Assembly (NCBI RefSeq): GCF_050947875.1
Contig: NC_134569.1
Location: forward strand, 208,124,127-208,188,126
Direction of reading: 5' to 3'
DNA from: Dermacentor variabilis
Lineage: Eukaryota; Arthropoda; Arachnida; Ixodida; Ixodidae
Length of the DNA stretch: 64,000 bases
In this document: piece by piece, positions 34,501 to 48,237 of the stretch
Numbering within the stretch: the first letter of the stretch is position 1
Layout of the letters: every line of letters starts with the position of its first letter
Translations under genes and position numbers: made by a program
Notes under the pieces: model-generated
Databases searched by the model: none
The model's input: the letters and a program-made list of their open reading frames with translations, nothing else
What the model was told of the DNA's origin: nothing

Positions 34501-35699
34501 TGCATCGATTCATTCTGCATGGATCACCTTTCAGTCAAATTGCATTTAAAATTGTTCTGATGAACATAAATTATTCTGTCTTCGACATGAGTTCATAAAT
34601 TTAGAACCCCACAATTTGAGCGGAAATGCTATCATCGGCTTGAGATGCTGCTACGCACTAAAGAGCACAACACAATTCTCAGTATCTCACAAAAATTTTG
34701 TCCTGTTGTAGTAAAGAGCGGCCTTTCCACGACTAAACAGCCAGTCCAGCTATGATTCAGAAATTTGTTAGCGCATATATAATGATAAAAGAAGTTTTTC
34801 GTCTTACCCAAATGGTGGGCCGACCTAAGAAAAGTTAACAGAACTGCTATTTGTTGACTAAGCAGTGGAAACGTGCAAGGTTGTAATGCGTAACTTTGGC
34901 ACCTACACTACCTTTACAAACGAATTAGGTTTACGTAATTATCATAAAATCAACTGGTCTTACTGCTTACTTCAGCATGACCAAGCAATAGCTTATTTGA
35001 AACATTGATGGAGACCACAGCATGGTGTCAAAAATTTATTGTCTCCATCACATGTCGTGTTCTTCAGACCAAATCTAGTCGCATTAAATCCGCTTGCACT
35101 AAGGTTAATAAACAAAACGCCAAAGGGAAGCTAAAGAGCATCATTGAAGCAGTTTAGAATAGTAAAACGTTCTTTGAAAATTCTATATTTATTAATTTGA
35201 TTCTATGAAATCCAAGAAAACATGATTATTGTTATGAGAATTATGACAGTAACAGGAAATGCGATGTTTGGCCAGGATAATGTGCATAACTATTCGAATA
35301 GAGTTCTTTTTCCTTTTTTATAAGTGGACGCCCACATTATCTCCAGGATAGGCCAGTCGCGAACAGTAGGTGACAAGAAAGAAATAGAATGGAATTGTTC
35401 CATTATATTCATTTGTAAAGGAAACCTACACCATCTATTCTATTTCCAAGATGAATCATTAACAGTAAACTCTCCGTACGTATTTACGTACCTCAAAGGT
35501 TTGACAAGAAGTAATGTGTGAGAGGTACAAATAACAAGGAAGAAGCCAGAAAAGAAGTTCTACAATGTTATAACTACATAAACAGGAACACGAAATAAAT
35601 AAAGGCACCATTTTCCCGAGAAGAGATATTTTACAATTCTAGTAAGGTAAAACCATTTCTGTAAAAAAATCTATACAAATTTGACACAAAATGCAAAAC
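34501..35699. other. No recognisable gene
   Basis: AT-rich, no supported features. Confidence 0.6.
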
Positions 35700-36860
35700 A
35701 AGGTCCTCAAGGGAAGTGATACAAAAAAGTTTGTGATTGAACTTCCATGTAGAGACGTGGAGCAACACTAGGTTCCATTTCAGCAAGGTTTCTCAAATAG
35801 ACCATTTCTGGCTTCATAATACGCGCAGCTTGATAGGCCGTGGTTGTTAAAAATTTGTACGATACTGCAAAGACGCGCACTTGACCAACTATATCCTTAA
35901 ACCAGAGCAAATGAGCTATTTTAAAACATTTTCCGAGAGGAGTGATTGCAGCTGTGGAGTCAGTATTGTATGGCCTTGTATACTACTCGCTGAGAAGAAT
36001 GTACCGAGACAATGCAAATCTATTGTGCTCCATTATAGGACCACTAATGATATGGCCAATTTTGTTTTGTACAAGCTCCAAAAGTGGTTGAGGAGCAGCG
36101 CGTGACTTACCAAGTGGGCCAAAGCGTTCCTGGTGCTGAGCGTTATTCTCGCTCAGAAGTGTCTGAAAGTTAGCGCTGGCCATAGTCTTCAGACTGGCAA
36201 ATGAGGTTATATCATTAGGCGTTCTTACTATTAGCAGGGGAACGCCTTTCGCAGATGTTACAAGTTTCTTTATTTGTCTAAGATCTGACTCAAATGCAAA
36301 CATGAGTGGGTCCAAAGTGGGTTCTGTTGTGCAACACTCTCGGGCAAATGCTGAAGATAATGCACATTATAAGTCATTTTTGTTAAAAAGAGGAACTGAA
36401 CATCAACTATAATCTTTACCAGATAATCTGTATTCGCAATGACATTTTCACTACTGACTGTACCTTGAAGGAGCAGTGAGACACCTCTAACGAGTAAAGC
36501 AAAGCGTCTTAAAAACTTGGCATTCAAGATTCCATCCATACATGGCATTGTAAAAACACAGCAGCCATCGTTGCCACTCACTCACCTTGCAGACATAATG
36601 AAAATGAGCGTTGCAGCCGGTGAAAATGGGCAGGTGGCTTCACACTGCAAAGTCGCTTATTAAGCAAGTTCAGGTGGCTTGGATTATCAACGTAGAATTT
36701 CTGGCCTACTACAACTCAGTGATTTGTCTTGTCACACCAATCAGCACACATTGCACGTAATCGGGTGTGAATCCCCACATTAGATTGATATTTGGAAGGT
36801 TCAATAAGGGTCTGGGACCTTTCATGCCCTTCACAGCCGTGCGTAGTCAGCATCAGCATC
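35700..36860 (-). pseudogene. EnSpm/CACTA-type transposase relic (C-terminal half)
   Basis: Minus-strand pieces carry, in order, GFTPDYVQCVLIGVTRQIT (near 36780), LNLLNKRLCSVKPPAHF (near 36670), a helical stretch ending MTYNVHYLQHLPESV (36390-36330), NPLWTHSC, then FAFESDLRQIKKLV and SAKGVPLLIV (36300-36220), and a weaker tail (35910-35707). These are the conserved landmarks of the C-terminal half of animal EnSpm/CACTA transposases, where the wild type typically reads 'GPLW..SCF.FES..G.L'. Stops and frame changes separate the blocks and the upstream catalytic part is not visible. No CACTA-type terminal repeats were located. The element or its remnant lies just upstream of the candidate plus-strand gene. 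Confidence 0.7.
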
Positions 36861-37574
36861 AGCTCAGAACGTAAAGAGCAAACCTGATCATTAAAAGCCA
36901 GTAAGCCGTGATTATTGAGGTAACAAATGGCTTACGTTTTACAAGGCAGGAAGTTTAACATGTTTGAAGTTTTGGCTCAATTTCTAGGGCACGAAACTAC
37001 ACATTCTAGATTCAACCTCTTCGGATGATGACACTTTGTGCCTGGCATCAGAACTCAAGCGGGAGAGGGCAGAAAAAAATGCCAAGATAGAAAAAGCCTT
37101 GAAGCTTGAAAAGTTTGACTTTTTTTATGAAACAAATGGCATCGCTGCAGCGCTGTTTAGAAGCAAAAATATTTTATTGTACATAGTTACAAGCCACACA
37201 AATATTGTAAGTCCACGGTGCAACAACTGTGAAGTCCATGCAAGCATTCGAGATTGCTTAGTCCACGTGTCTTTCCAAAGGAGCTTATAAGTAATAATGT
37301 ACCGCGTGGCGATGATTGTGTCTGAAATGTGCTTTTTAGAATGATTGCTGACATCACACCTGTGATGTCAGCTGTGATGTCAGCTCTTCTACACTTTTGT
37401 GTGCCAAATCCTCTTCATGTCACACATTGCTTTAATCTTCACAGTTGTTTGGTATTCATATTCATAATAAACTACAAATGTCCTTCTTGGGCAGTTCGCG
37501 TGTCTATTTATTGCCTCCTTTTTAGTGAAAAACAGCTGCAAGGATGAACATATAATAGACGGCACGCTTTACAG
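36861..37574. other. No recognisable gene
   Basis: Includes a small tandem duplication of tgtgatgtcagc at about 37360-37383. A non-coding 5' exon of the following gene could lie here, but none is identifiable. Confidence 0.45.
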
Positions 37575-37609
37575 GGACTGAATGGATATCTTGCTTAGTG
37601 ACGATGAAG
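37575..37609 (+). CDS. Candidate gene, exon 1 (start codon)
   Basis: A small exon sits between an acceptor (GCTTTACAG ending 37574) and a strong donor (GAAG|GTAAGT at 37610). It holds ATG at 37582 directly preceded by an in-frame TGA, coding MDILLSDDE plus one base (phase 1). An acceptor before it implies a non-coding leader exon upstream. It links in phase to exons at 39354, 40524 and 43429. No homologue is recognised. Confidence 0.4.
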
Positions 37610-39353
37610 GTAAGTTTTTATTCTCTTTCAGTACTTAGTGTTAAAAGCAGGCCATCCAAGGTGTGTTCGAGCAAGAGAATTAAAAATGAGGCATGCCGAG
37701 GAAATAATTTCAAACTTCTAAAGACGTAGCCGAAGTGAAAATATTTCAGATTTCATAGTTAACAGGTTTAGTAATGAGCCCACAGCTGCAGCAAAGAGAT
37801 TCTCCACTTGCACTGCTATTGTCATTGAGAAGCACGACTATTTTCAGTATTTTATGCATATGCAAAGCTTCAGCTATTGTGCAGGGCTATAATGCAGCAT
37901 AATTGCTAGTTTAAAGAGGCCATGTGCAGACGCTTTAATGGCACCAATATCGCTTCTGATGAGGCTTTGTGCCTTGTGGAGAAAATTACGAAAACAAACA
38001 GAAAAATGCGGTACTGAAACCGGATTTATAAGCTAATGCCAGAATACGTGCAAATGCCTACTGGTGACACTGGTGACACTCAAACTGTGACTTTCCAGTA
38101 GCCTCCCATGCGGCGCAGCCATGAACTCGCCTCTGCTATTACAAATATGTCTCTTACTACGACCTATCTTTTTAACTGAGAAATGTTTGGACTGTTTTAA
38201 ATGAGCATAAGGTCTTTGTTTTTGCTCTGTGGTTATGCATTCTGGGAACACAAGCAAAAAGAGACGCAAACGTTGGACCAAAATACAGTACTGTGCTGAG
38301 CAGCTTTTATGTTTTCAGTCCAGTCATGCATCCATTTTAGAGTGCCATGTTTTGTAAAACAAGAATACCATTGTGCAATTACTCGAAAACTTCACGTTTC
38401 AGATGCTTCACTTTCCACCGCAATTCCACATGTGCAAATTTCGGCCTTGGTTATGGACAGCAACTCTGCTCCTTGTAAGCGTCAAGTGGTCGCAAACGTC
38501 CTCATTTTGATATATTTTTCACCAAAGCTAGAGCTCTGCTACATTACGTTCAAGTAAATTTGTGTCCTGCCACACTGTGCTTAGATGGACAGTAATTAGG
38601 AAAACTTGGTGCCCTTCCAGTCCGTGAAGCAGGATGACCGGAAAAGCTGTGCATGTGGGATGGCGAACTGCACCTCCGCCGCAGGTCGGCCCGGCGTTTG
38701 ACTGCCTTCGGGATCGGCCCACGTATGGGGAGTGCTTAACGCTTGCTTCACCTTCACCACGGGTCGGCCCGGCATTGCACTATTTTCGGGATTTTGTGCC
38801 TACGCACTGTCACGATCCTAAGGGAACTAGCACTGCACAACTTTGCTGTAAAAATAATTTGACCTGTGTTAGTAAAATATTATTCTACTACACCAAATGA
38901 GCGCCTTTTAGGTCATAGTATGAGAAGAGGCTTTGTAAACAATAAAATATGCAGAAACCTAAAACGGCTGGCGCTAGCGCCACGGGAGCACCCACAATAG
39001 GTGGCTGTGACATCATGGATTTTGACATCTACTTGGGTCGATTTAATTGCTTATCACCAAAAAAAAGGAGGCAAGGTTTCATAAAATTATGAAAGAACTG
39101 AAGGCTAAGTCTAACGAATTCTTAGCAAGTTGGCTGTGCCAAAATGGCCAAATTTGCGATGTCGCAGATTGGAGCGAGATTTTCGCACGAAGATAAAAAA
39201 TGGAGATTTGATGTTCATTTTCTCGAATAGTAATCAACCTCTTCCCACTAAATAAATAGAAATGAGAGTGAAATTTTACCAGAGCCAACTTCTTCAGTAA
39301 ACCTCTTTAGGGCGCTCTTAAGCTGCCGATAAACTAACCTAAAATTATTTCAG
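37610..39353. other. Predicted intron 1, with satellite-like repeats
   Basis: AT-rich apart from the GC-rich 78-bp repeat at 38665-38800. No other coding signal. Confidence 0.35.
38665..38800. repeat. 78-bp tandem repeat (about 1.8 units)
   Basis: cacctccgcc..ggtcggcccgg starts at 38671 and recurs at 38749. Between them lie 'cttcgggatcggcccacg' and 'tatggggagtgcttaacgc'. The same unit is at 57765-57842, so it is a dispersed satellite-like family, much more GC-rich than its surroundings. Confidence 0.8.
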
Positions 39354-39432
39354 GCACTGACCTTCCTGCTGCTGCTACAAGCCAGTTGAATGTGCCACCC
39401 TCTCTCCTGTGCATGTTTAAAGTCCGTTCGTT
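39354..39432 (+). CDS. Candidate gene, exon 2
   Basis: Bounded by AAATTATTTCAG (ending 39353) and a GTAAAT donor at 39433. It accepts one base from exon 1 and codes GTDLPAAATSQLN, then VPPSLLCMFKVRS, leaving two bases (phase 2). The GTAAAT donor form is also used by exon 4. Weak on its own; support comes from phase agreement on both sides. Confidence 0.35.
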
Positions 39433-40523
39433 GTAAATACTATCTGATTATGAATATTTATGATGTTCAATGAAATGAAAGCTCTATTATATCATAAGGT
39501 CTATGCCATGAGCATGCATGGAGACAACTAAATTTGCGAACTTCGTCAACCGACAACGTGAGAATTTAAGATATATCTGCAGTCTACTGCTCAGTTATTT
39601 GTGACATTTAGGCTGCAGAACTAGTAAGTAAACTTATCGAGGAATTAAATGTATAAATTGATCGAAACAAGCTAGGCTGATACGTGGCTAAAATCGGTTT
39701 CAGCGGGTTGAAAACGTAAATAAACAGTGGGAACATTTTGCTTGTTGGTGTAGCACAGCATCTACGTTAAATTTAATGTTGCTCTATCCCTAGACGAAAT
39801 TAGAAAAATAGAGCAGGGACTGCTGTATTCACACACACTGCGCACTACGGGGTAAATATGGCCTAAAATTGATTAAAATCTCAGAAAAGTGCAATAAAAA
39901 CGCAATATGAGAATGAAATGAGTGCTTCTGCGTTCCCTGAATTTGGCTATGAACGAGCCAATCAAAACTAGTTGCCTTTCAAAATCAAAACGGATTACAC
40001 GCGTGCAAGAATAATTGCGCATACTGGCCAAATACACTTATGCCATCAGCTGTTGGAATACTGAACCTCAGTTTCTATGGTCCTTATGGCACAGTGCTGA
40101 TGGCTGTGTAGTTATCATGGATTCATGTTGTCATAATGCTTGGCAAAGTAATAATGCAAGTTAATACTGTCCTAATGACGGCAAGGCCACTTCTCTGAAA
40201 ACCCAGAATTAGATTGTTCTACTTTACATTAATATGAATATAGTATTGTGGGCTGTTTAAAGGGATCAGAAACAGCACATCACAGTATAATGATTGAAAC
40301 TGCGAAACATATTCGTGGGAAAAGCAAAAACTAGTATGATTGTCACATACAAAAAAATCTGCGGAATGTGTCTGACTACTTCAGTACTTGCCATGATAAA
40401 TAAAACATAGTTATTGACCTAACTGAGATACCACTGGCTGCTTCACTGTATGAGGTACATCCTACATAGGAATGGTATGTTTAAGCAGTGCCCTTGGTTG
40501 ACAGGTTCCATTGCTCTCTTTAG

Positions 40524-40548
40524 GCTCGGAACAGAAATTTTCTCACAG
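40524..40548 (+). CDS. Candidate gene, exon 3 (25-nt microexon)
   Basis: Bounded by TTGCTCTCTTTAG (ending 40523) and CAG|GTATGG. It completes the split Leu codon and codes LGTEIFSQ, ending in phase 0, which is what exon 4 needs. A microexon is easily imagined where none exists, so confidence is modest. Confidence 0.3.
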
Positions 40549-40947
40549 GTATGGTGGACCTGTTAGTGCATATCTGATTGATTTATTTCAAATGATAATT
40601 CGCACATGTATCGTGATTTTAATCCCTATGCGCAACTGTTCAAGTGAATTTATATGTGACCTTTTGAACAAGATTCACGTTACTCTTCCATTTGTTATCA
40701 ATTGGCGACGTTTGCAAATTTTAGTTGTTTCCATGCATGCTCAAAATGTTTAGTAGCAAAACTGACTGATGGCAGCGCTGAAGAGAATTTTATTTAACAT
40801 CATTATGAATGCTATGGTGGAAGTTCAAGAACCTCAATGTACCATATTCTCGTTTCAGGGTGCTATAAAACATGTACTTTTAAAAATGTTGTGGGCGGAA
40901 GAACATTTTCGTTGTGTAAATATTGTCTCCGAGTCATTGCATATTCA

Positions 40948-40959
40948 TTTTCATCGTTT
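40948..40959 (+). repeat. Target-site duplication, left copy
   Basis: TTTTCATCGTTT occurs here and again at 43413-43424, exactly flanking the LINE at 40960-43412. Confidence 0.85.
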
Positions 40960-43412
40960 CATCAGCCACCAGCCGTTTGGTGGCGCTCCTAAAGCCAGGA
41001 AAATCGCCTTACGAAATGTCATCTTATCGGCCAGTAGCTTTAGCTAGCTGTGTCGGTAAGGTGATAGAACGGATGGTGCGCACTAGATTAGAGTGGTTCA
41101 TGGAAAAGAATGAGCTTTATCCTGAAATGATGACCGGATTTAGACGTGGCCGGTCTGCAATAGATGGGGTCATTGATCTCGTGTCCACGATCGAACACGA
41201 AAAAAAGCGACACCGACTTGTAGGAGCAGTTTTCTTAGACATAAAAGGAGCTTATGACAATGTACTGCATGAAGCCATTCTTGATGCCCTCAGTAATTTA
41301 GGCATCGGCGGCCGTCTCTACATGTGGATTGAAAATTACCTAGATGGTCGTACAGTCTTCATGTCCACGAATGATGGCGAAACGACAAGACACGCTGTGG
41401 TCTGTGGAGTGCCTCAAGGAGGAGTCCTCAGTCCGACTCTTTTCAATGTTGCTCTTATTGGCCTTGCGGAAATAATTCCTGATACAGTACGCATCAGTAC
41501 CTACGCAGACGACATATGCATATGGGCATCCGCAGTCACGCGACCGCAAATTCGTGCCAGATTGCAGTGAGCTGTTTCTTTAACGTCTCAGTACCTGCAG
41601 TGCCAAGGACTGGAACTGGCCCCAGACAAGTGCGCTGCGATAGCGTTCACACGGAAGCTTATGTGTTGGTATCCAATTATGATCAATGGAAATGACATCC
41701 CATGTGTCACCCACCACAAATACCTTGGCGTTGTCATTGACCGCAGTGTTTCATGGTCGAAACATGTGGCAATGTTAAAGAAAAAATTAACTGGGCTTGC
41801 TCAAGTTTTTCGCTTTCTGGCCGGTATGAAGTGGGGTCCATCTGAGCATTCGCTACTCCGGCTGTACCAGGCTCTCTACGTCGGATACATTCGGTATAGC
41901 CTGCCAGTTTTATCAAGTATGAGCCCGTCATGTTTGCGTACGCTGGAAAGTGCCCAGGCACAGATGCTGAAAACATGTATCGGTGTTCCACGATGCACCT
42001 CAACCCACGGAACAATTGAGGAGGCTCGCGTCACCCCTTTACCTGTCTATCTACGATGCGAACCTCTTCGAGTATTCCTGTGACTGCTGTGCCGTCATGG
42101 ACGCCCCCCCCCCTTATCTACACTTCCTGACGTACGGCCAGACTCCGCTTTTTCAAGAGCCATTAAATGCGAAGAATCTGCCATACCATCATACTTTGCC
42201 CCTGCTGACCTTCCACGTATGCCCCCATGGGTAATGTCCAAAATACCGGTACGTCTATCTATTCCCGGAATTTCTAAAAATTCGCGAATACCTACCGTCG
42301 GCCTCAGACATTTTACACTTGAATATATATCGAAAGAATATGACTCCTCGGTGAGCGTGTATACAGACGGATCGGTCTCGTCGTATGCGTCTGGTGCGGC
42401 TTTTGTCGTGCCTGCGCATCAAGTCATTCGACGGTTTCGTCTGCATAACAAGACGACTACAACATCTACGGAACTAGTGGCAATCAGAGAGGCCGTTCAA
42501 TATATTTCGCGACAGCCTCCTCAAATATGGACAGTCTTCAGTCACGCAAAATCGGCTCTTCAACTACTTAGAGTGGTGTTGAAAGAAAGCGCTTACAGAA
42601 TGTTGGCTCTTCAAACTGCCGAGCTCTACACTTTAGCGCAAGAAAACGGCCACCACATCACATTTCAGTGGATTCCCAGTCACTGTGGTATACAGGGCAA
42701 CGAACTGGCCGACGCCGAAGCGAAGAAAGCACTCGAAGAACGAGAGTCACTGCTTTCAATTCCTTTTTCAAGAGCGGACGCCAACTGTCTCCTCTCCAGT
42801 GTCATCCGAAAATTGACAGCAAAGCACTGGGAGAATCCGGATAATCGCCACAGACGATTCCAGAGATTGGACCCTACCATGAATTTTAGGCTACCACCGA
42901 AAATTCAACCAAACTGCGCCAGTCTTCTGCACAGACTAAGGCTGGGGGTAGCGTTTACGCGCGGATACGTGCACCTCACGCGACGCACCGAGTCTCCACA
43001 CTGTGAGGTGTGCAATGTGACTGAGACTATAGGTCATGTGCTTTGTGACTGCCCTAAGTACGTGGAAGAGCGTGAAAGGTTGGACAACGACCTTACGCGT
43101 CGCGACAGCGCACCGTTGTCGGAGGACGTTAATTTAGGCCCTTGGCCAGATGCTCAATCGAGTTTCAAGGCCATCCAGGCATTACTGAACTTTTTAAAAA
43201 TTACGGGCCTGGATTGCAGACTTTGAGCATGCCAAATTGCTTGCCATATGTTCTACATCTTCCTTCTATCGTCATTGTCACCCATCATGCACCTCTATCT
43301 TCCCTCTTTCTTTCCCTCTTCCCCTTCCCCCAATGCCGAGTAGCTGGCTAGAGGAATATACCTCAGGCCGACCTCTCAGCATTTCGTATCATTAAACTTC
43401 TATCTCTCTCTC
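40960..43412 (+). pseudogene. 5'-truncated I-group LINE with RT and RNase H, inserted next to an exon
   Basis: The copy starts inside reverse transcriptase (LLKPGKSPYEMSSYRPVAL) and keeps FLDIKGAYDNV, GVPQGGVLSPTLFNVAL and TYADDICIW. A single in-frame TGA at 41568 interrupts the frame, which then continues (HKYLGVVIDRSVSWSKH) to about 42060. Two frameshifts near 42060 and 42220 (one beside a C10 run) lead into RNase H at 42219-43226: VYTDGSVSSY, TELVAI, WIPSHCGIQGNELAD. The third acidic position reads FSHAKSAL instead of the usual D..SKSAL, so the RNase H is inactive. The terminal finger is CEVCNVTETIGHVLCDCP. A 3' UTR ends in (TC)n at 43412. It belongs to a different I-group subfamily from the copies at 1-5 kb and 52.7-57.4 kb. 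A 12-bp target duplication flanks it. Confidence 0.9.
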
Positions 43413-43424
43413 TTTTCATCGTTT
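43413..43424 (+). repeat. Target-site duplication, right copy, inside the splice acceptor
   Basis: TTTTCATCGTTT, followed directly by ACAG and then the exon at 43429. Confidence 0.85.
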
Positions 43425-43428
43425 ACAG

Positions 43429-43648
43429 TTCTATCTTGCAAAAGAAGTAATTGCAACCGCAGCCCAAGTTGAGAAGATATTCAGAAATAAAGAGGCCACG
43501 CTGGTCATCAAGGATACGGCTCAAGCGATTTGTACCGCTAGTGTTCAAACAACGCGATGTGTCAGCAGCAATGTGGCCCCAAAATTGAGAGTGCTTTGTG
43601 AAGCACCCAAGCAGCCCCTGTCTCCAGTAAAAGCGGACGTCGTTGCAG
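43429..43648 (+). CDS. Candidate gene, exon 4
   Basis: The acceptor TTTACAG ends at 43428 and the donor GCAG|GTAAAT begins at 43649. The whole 220-nt segment is open in phase 0: FYLAKEVIATAAQVEKIF, then a hydrophilic region with KDTAQAICTASVQTT and APKQPLSPVKADVVA, leaving one base (phase 1). No known domain is recognised. The following exon was not found with confidence; a possible acceptor at 47911-47913 (TTTTGTAG) is phase-compatible but unconvincing. The LINE at 40960-43412 ends 16 bases before this exon. Confidence 0.5.
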
Positions 43649-44055
43649 GTAAATCAGAATTCTGCCTTTATGTATTCGGTAGCTAGCTGGGCGAGTCGGT
43701 ACATCTGCGTTAGTATTTACAGCGCGCACATAAAACACGGACGGAGGAGATAGTCACGACTCGTGAGTCAGCGCTCGTGTTACGTCTCTCTTTGTCCGTG
43801 TTTGATGCGCGCGCCGTAAGTAATAATGTTTATGTAAGTCGGTAACCATAGTTGGCTAGTGCATGCTTTGAAGTGCAAGAGGGCAGCACTTGAACACAAT
43901 AACGAGATTTTCCCTTCGTTTGCATGCTTTGTATTGGCTTGATAATAGACTTGTTTGCAGCCCTATTGGTTTAACATAGCCCTGAAAATTTTATGAACGA
44001 AAGTTTTATAAAGTGATCGTAAAGTTGGTGCTGCCACTCTTTCTGTACCACTGGC
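43649..44055. other. Intron or intergenic DNA
   Basis: No recognisable feature. Confidence 0.5.
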
Positions 44056-45890
<1,835 letters not shown>

Positions 45891-46239
45891 TAATTTCCAT
45901 CAGTGCAGTGCGATGTAGAGTATAAGAACTAAATTTGACAGTCGCGCATCGGTGGGGAACAAAAGATAAGAAAGCATGCGGGTGAGTATACACACTGCGA
46001 TACGCATCCAATATAAACAAGCACCGCAGTTGAATACATACTAAAGCATATTTAACGCGCAGTGGAAAAGTAGAAGGAACAGAAGAGCTTATACGGCAAG
46101 ATGCGGACTTAGACGCCCTTTGTAGTCTAAGCCGTTCGTCAACATGCCAGTTCTGAACCGTACGAGGTGCCTTCACAGCAACACAAGGCAGGCACTGGGA
46201 CGTTTCTCCTGGTATTCCAAGGACGACGAGTTCTGAATC
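45891..46239. other. No recognisable gene
   Basis: No supported feature. Confidence 0.55.
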
Positions 46240-46690
46240 TTGTCAATTTTAAAGCGCAGCTCTTAGGCACCCGTTTTCGGCGGTGTGCGAACTCAGCGAA
46301 GGGTGAAGGAATGAACGCGGAGCGCAGTGGGGTATGAAAGACGCGAGGAGGAAAGCGGAGGAGGAGGGTGAACCATAAAGCGGAAAGTGGAGGAATACGG
46401 TATGGTAAAACCGTGAGAAGAAACCCGTAGTACGGCGAACATGGCTACGAGATGGCGCCAGAATCGCGCGCGTCGTCTGGGAGGTCTGTCTGTGGCGGCT
46501 GCAGTGAGTCGCGCCCACGCGTCACCCACGCGCTGCCTCGCGATCTCCAGATTAGCGAGGCAGTCGCACCACCCTTCGCTCCGTTTGCAACGTGCCGTAC
46601 GAGGCAGGCTGTCCACGCCAGCCACTATATCGCGAAATGAAAACACGTATGGAGCTGTGCTCAAATTTTGCTTTAGGGTGTGCCGTAATC
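46240..46690 (-). repeat. Interspersed repeat family R2, inverted copy
   Basis: Reverse complement matches 33655-34180; see that entry for shared blocks. It is shorter, lacking the segment corresponding to about 33840-33930. Confidence 0.75.
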
Positions 46691-48237
46691 ATCGGTGAAT
46701 CTTTGGCGCCTCGATTGCGCAGATCTAAAGTGCTAAAAACGCCATTATATGAGAATACGACGAATAATATATACTCTCTATATTCTGTGAAGAAGAGTGG
46801 CTTTACTGGAGCATCCTATTCCTCCAGTATGGAATTCACTGACTATGCCCTCCGGTCAGGCTATCCGCAGTCGAATGAAGGCGGTAAAGAAAAAAAGACC
46901 AGATGCCTTAGAGCGTAGATTTTTATTTATTTGCCGTTTATAACATATCGATATAGTCCTTAAAAAACAACACTCCCCTTATGCCCCTCTTCCTATACGA
47001 GATATTTCTGTTTCAGAATTAAGGAAAAGAACAAGAATATCAAGCAGAAGAAGAAAGCAACACATATTAACAAAACTAAGCGTTCAAACCTTTGGTAGCG
47101 CATTTTCGAAATGGTCTGTTTCTGATATGCTGGCGCAGTGAAAATATGCTTTTGCAGTTGCTCCTCGTTTTGACAGAGAATGAGCCGACTCGTGTTCACT
47201 GATTGCAATGTCGTGCGTTGTCATTGGCAGTTATCTTCAGTTCACTTTCTGCATCACCTTCCGAGGGTGATCGTGATGGGAAGAGATCCACGCTTCGGAG
47301 CAGATCACGTGAGACTGAGATAACTGCGAGCTAGGGAAATCAAGGATTGTCAACCGCAGTAAAAAACAATAATAAATCCCATATATTAAAGAAAAAAGAA
47401 CGCCGTGAACACGTGGCTATGGATATTGACTTTATCTCGTACTGACGAGGGATCGTTGCGTTGATCATTCGCAACCGCTATTAAATTTTGATTTTTTTGT
47501 AGTATTCTAGTGCTTGTACAGTGCTTATGTAAATGAGATAATAAATGAACAATAAAACCAAACGCCCAAATGTCCAATTTGGGCAAGGTACTGATCCTGG
47601 CAAGAGATAAAAATCCCCAGACACTGGAGGAGCGACCGGCGGAGCGAAACGCAATAATTAGTAAGTTTTCAGTGAGGACCCCGTTGCGGCAGACAGTAGG
47701 TAAACGAATTTATGGTAAAACTTGACGACAGACGAGTACAGAGCATTCTACACGACAGGGTAAAAAAAAAAAACGAAAAGAAGGGAAAGAGAACGGTATA
47801 GAAACCAACTTTATTCTTCCACAATAACGTCGCTCAGCAAACGAATAACGTCATTCAATAAAACGAAGCAGTTCGGTATCTTTTACCCTTTTCTTTTTCC
47901 CTGTTTTGTAGGGGATGTTCGCAAGTTTTTGGAACGCACTATAGAAGCGTGGTTACCTTGCTTTCCTTGTGATATATGTCTTGTTTTTTTTTTAATTGTT
48001 AACACACCTCCCTCCCCCTCGTAAACAGCTAAACTGCTACGAAGGGTTTACATGCATGGCCTTCTAAAGGAAAAATAAAGAAATTAAAGAGGAGGCGACG
48101 AGCCAGCATTGTGTAAAATGACAGGCCCGCGCAAACTACACAGGGTGCCTCTGTATAGGCTGGCCTGCACGGGCTCAAGCGTGGAGAGCTCCCGACGATC
48201 GCCGCCTGCGCCGGCCACGCTCTCGGAACGCGTCGTC
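46691..48237. other. No recognisable gene
   Basis: AT-rich. It may hold the 3' UTR of the minus-strand exon that ends at 48238. A pyrimidine-rich acceptor-like site is at 47890-47913. Confidence 0.45.

Noticed and set aside
47914..48010. Exon 5 of the candidate plus-strand gene
   Set aside because: The acceptor is good and the phase fits, but the reading frame passes into low-complexity T-rich sequence without a plausible donor or stop.
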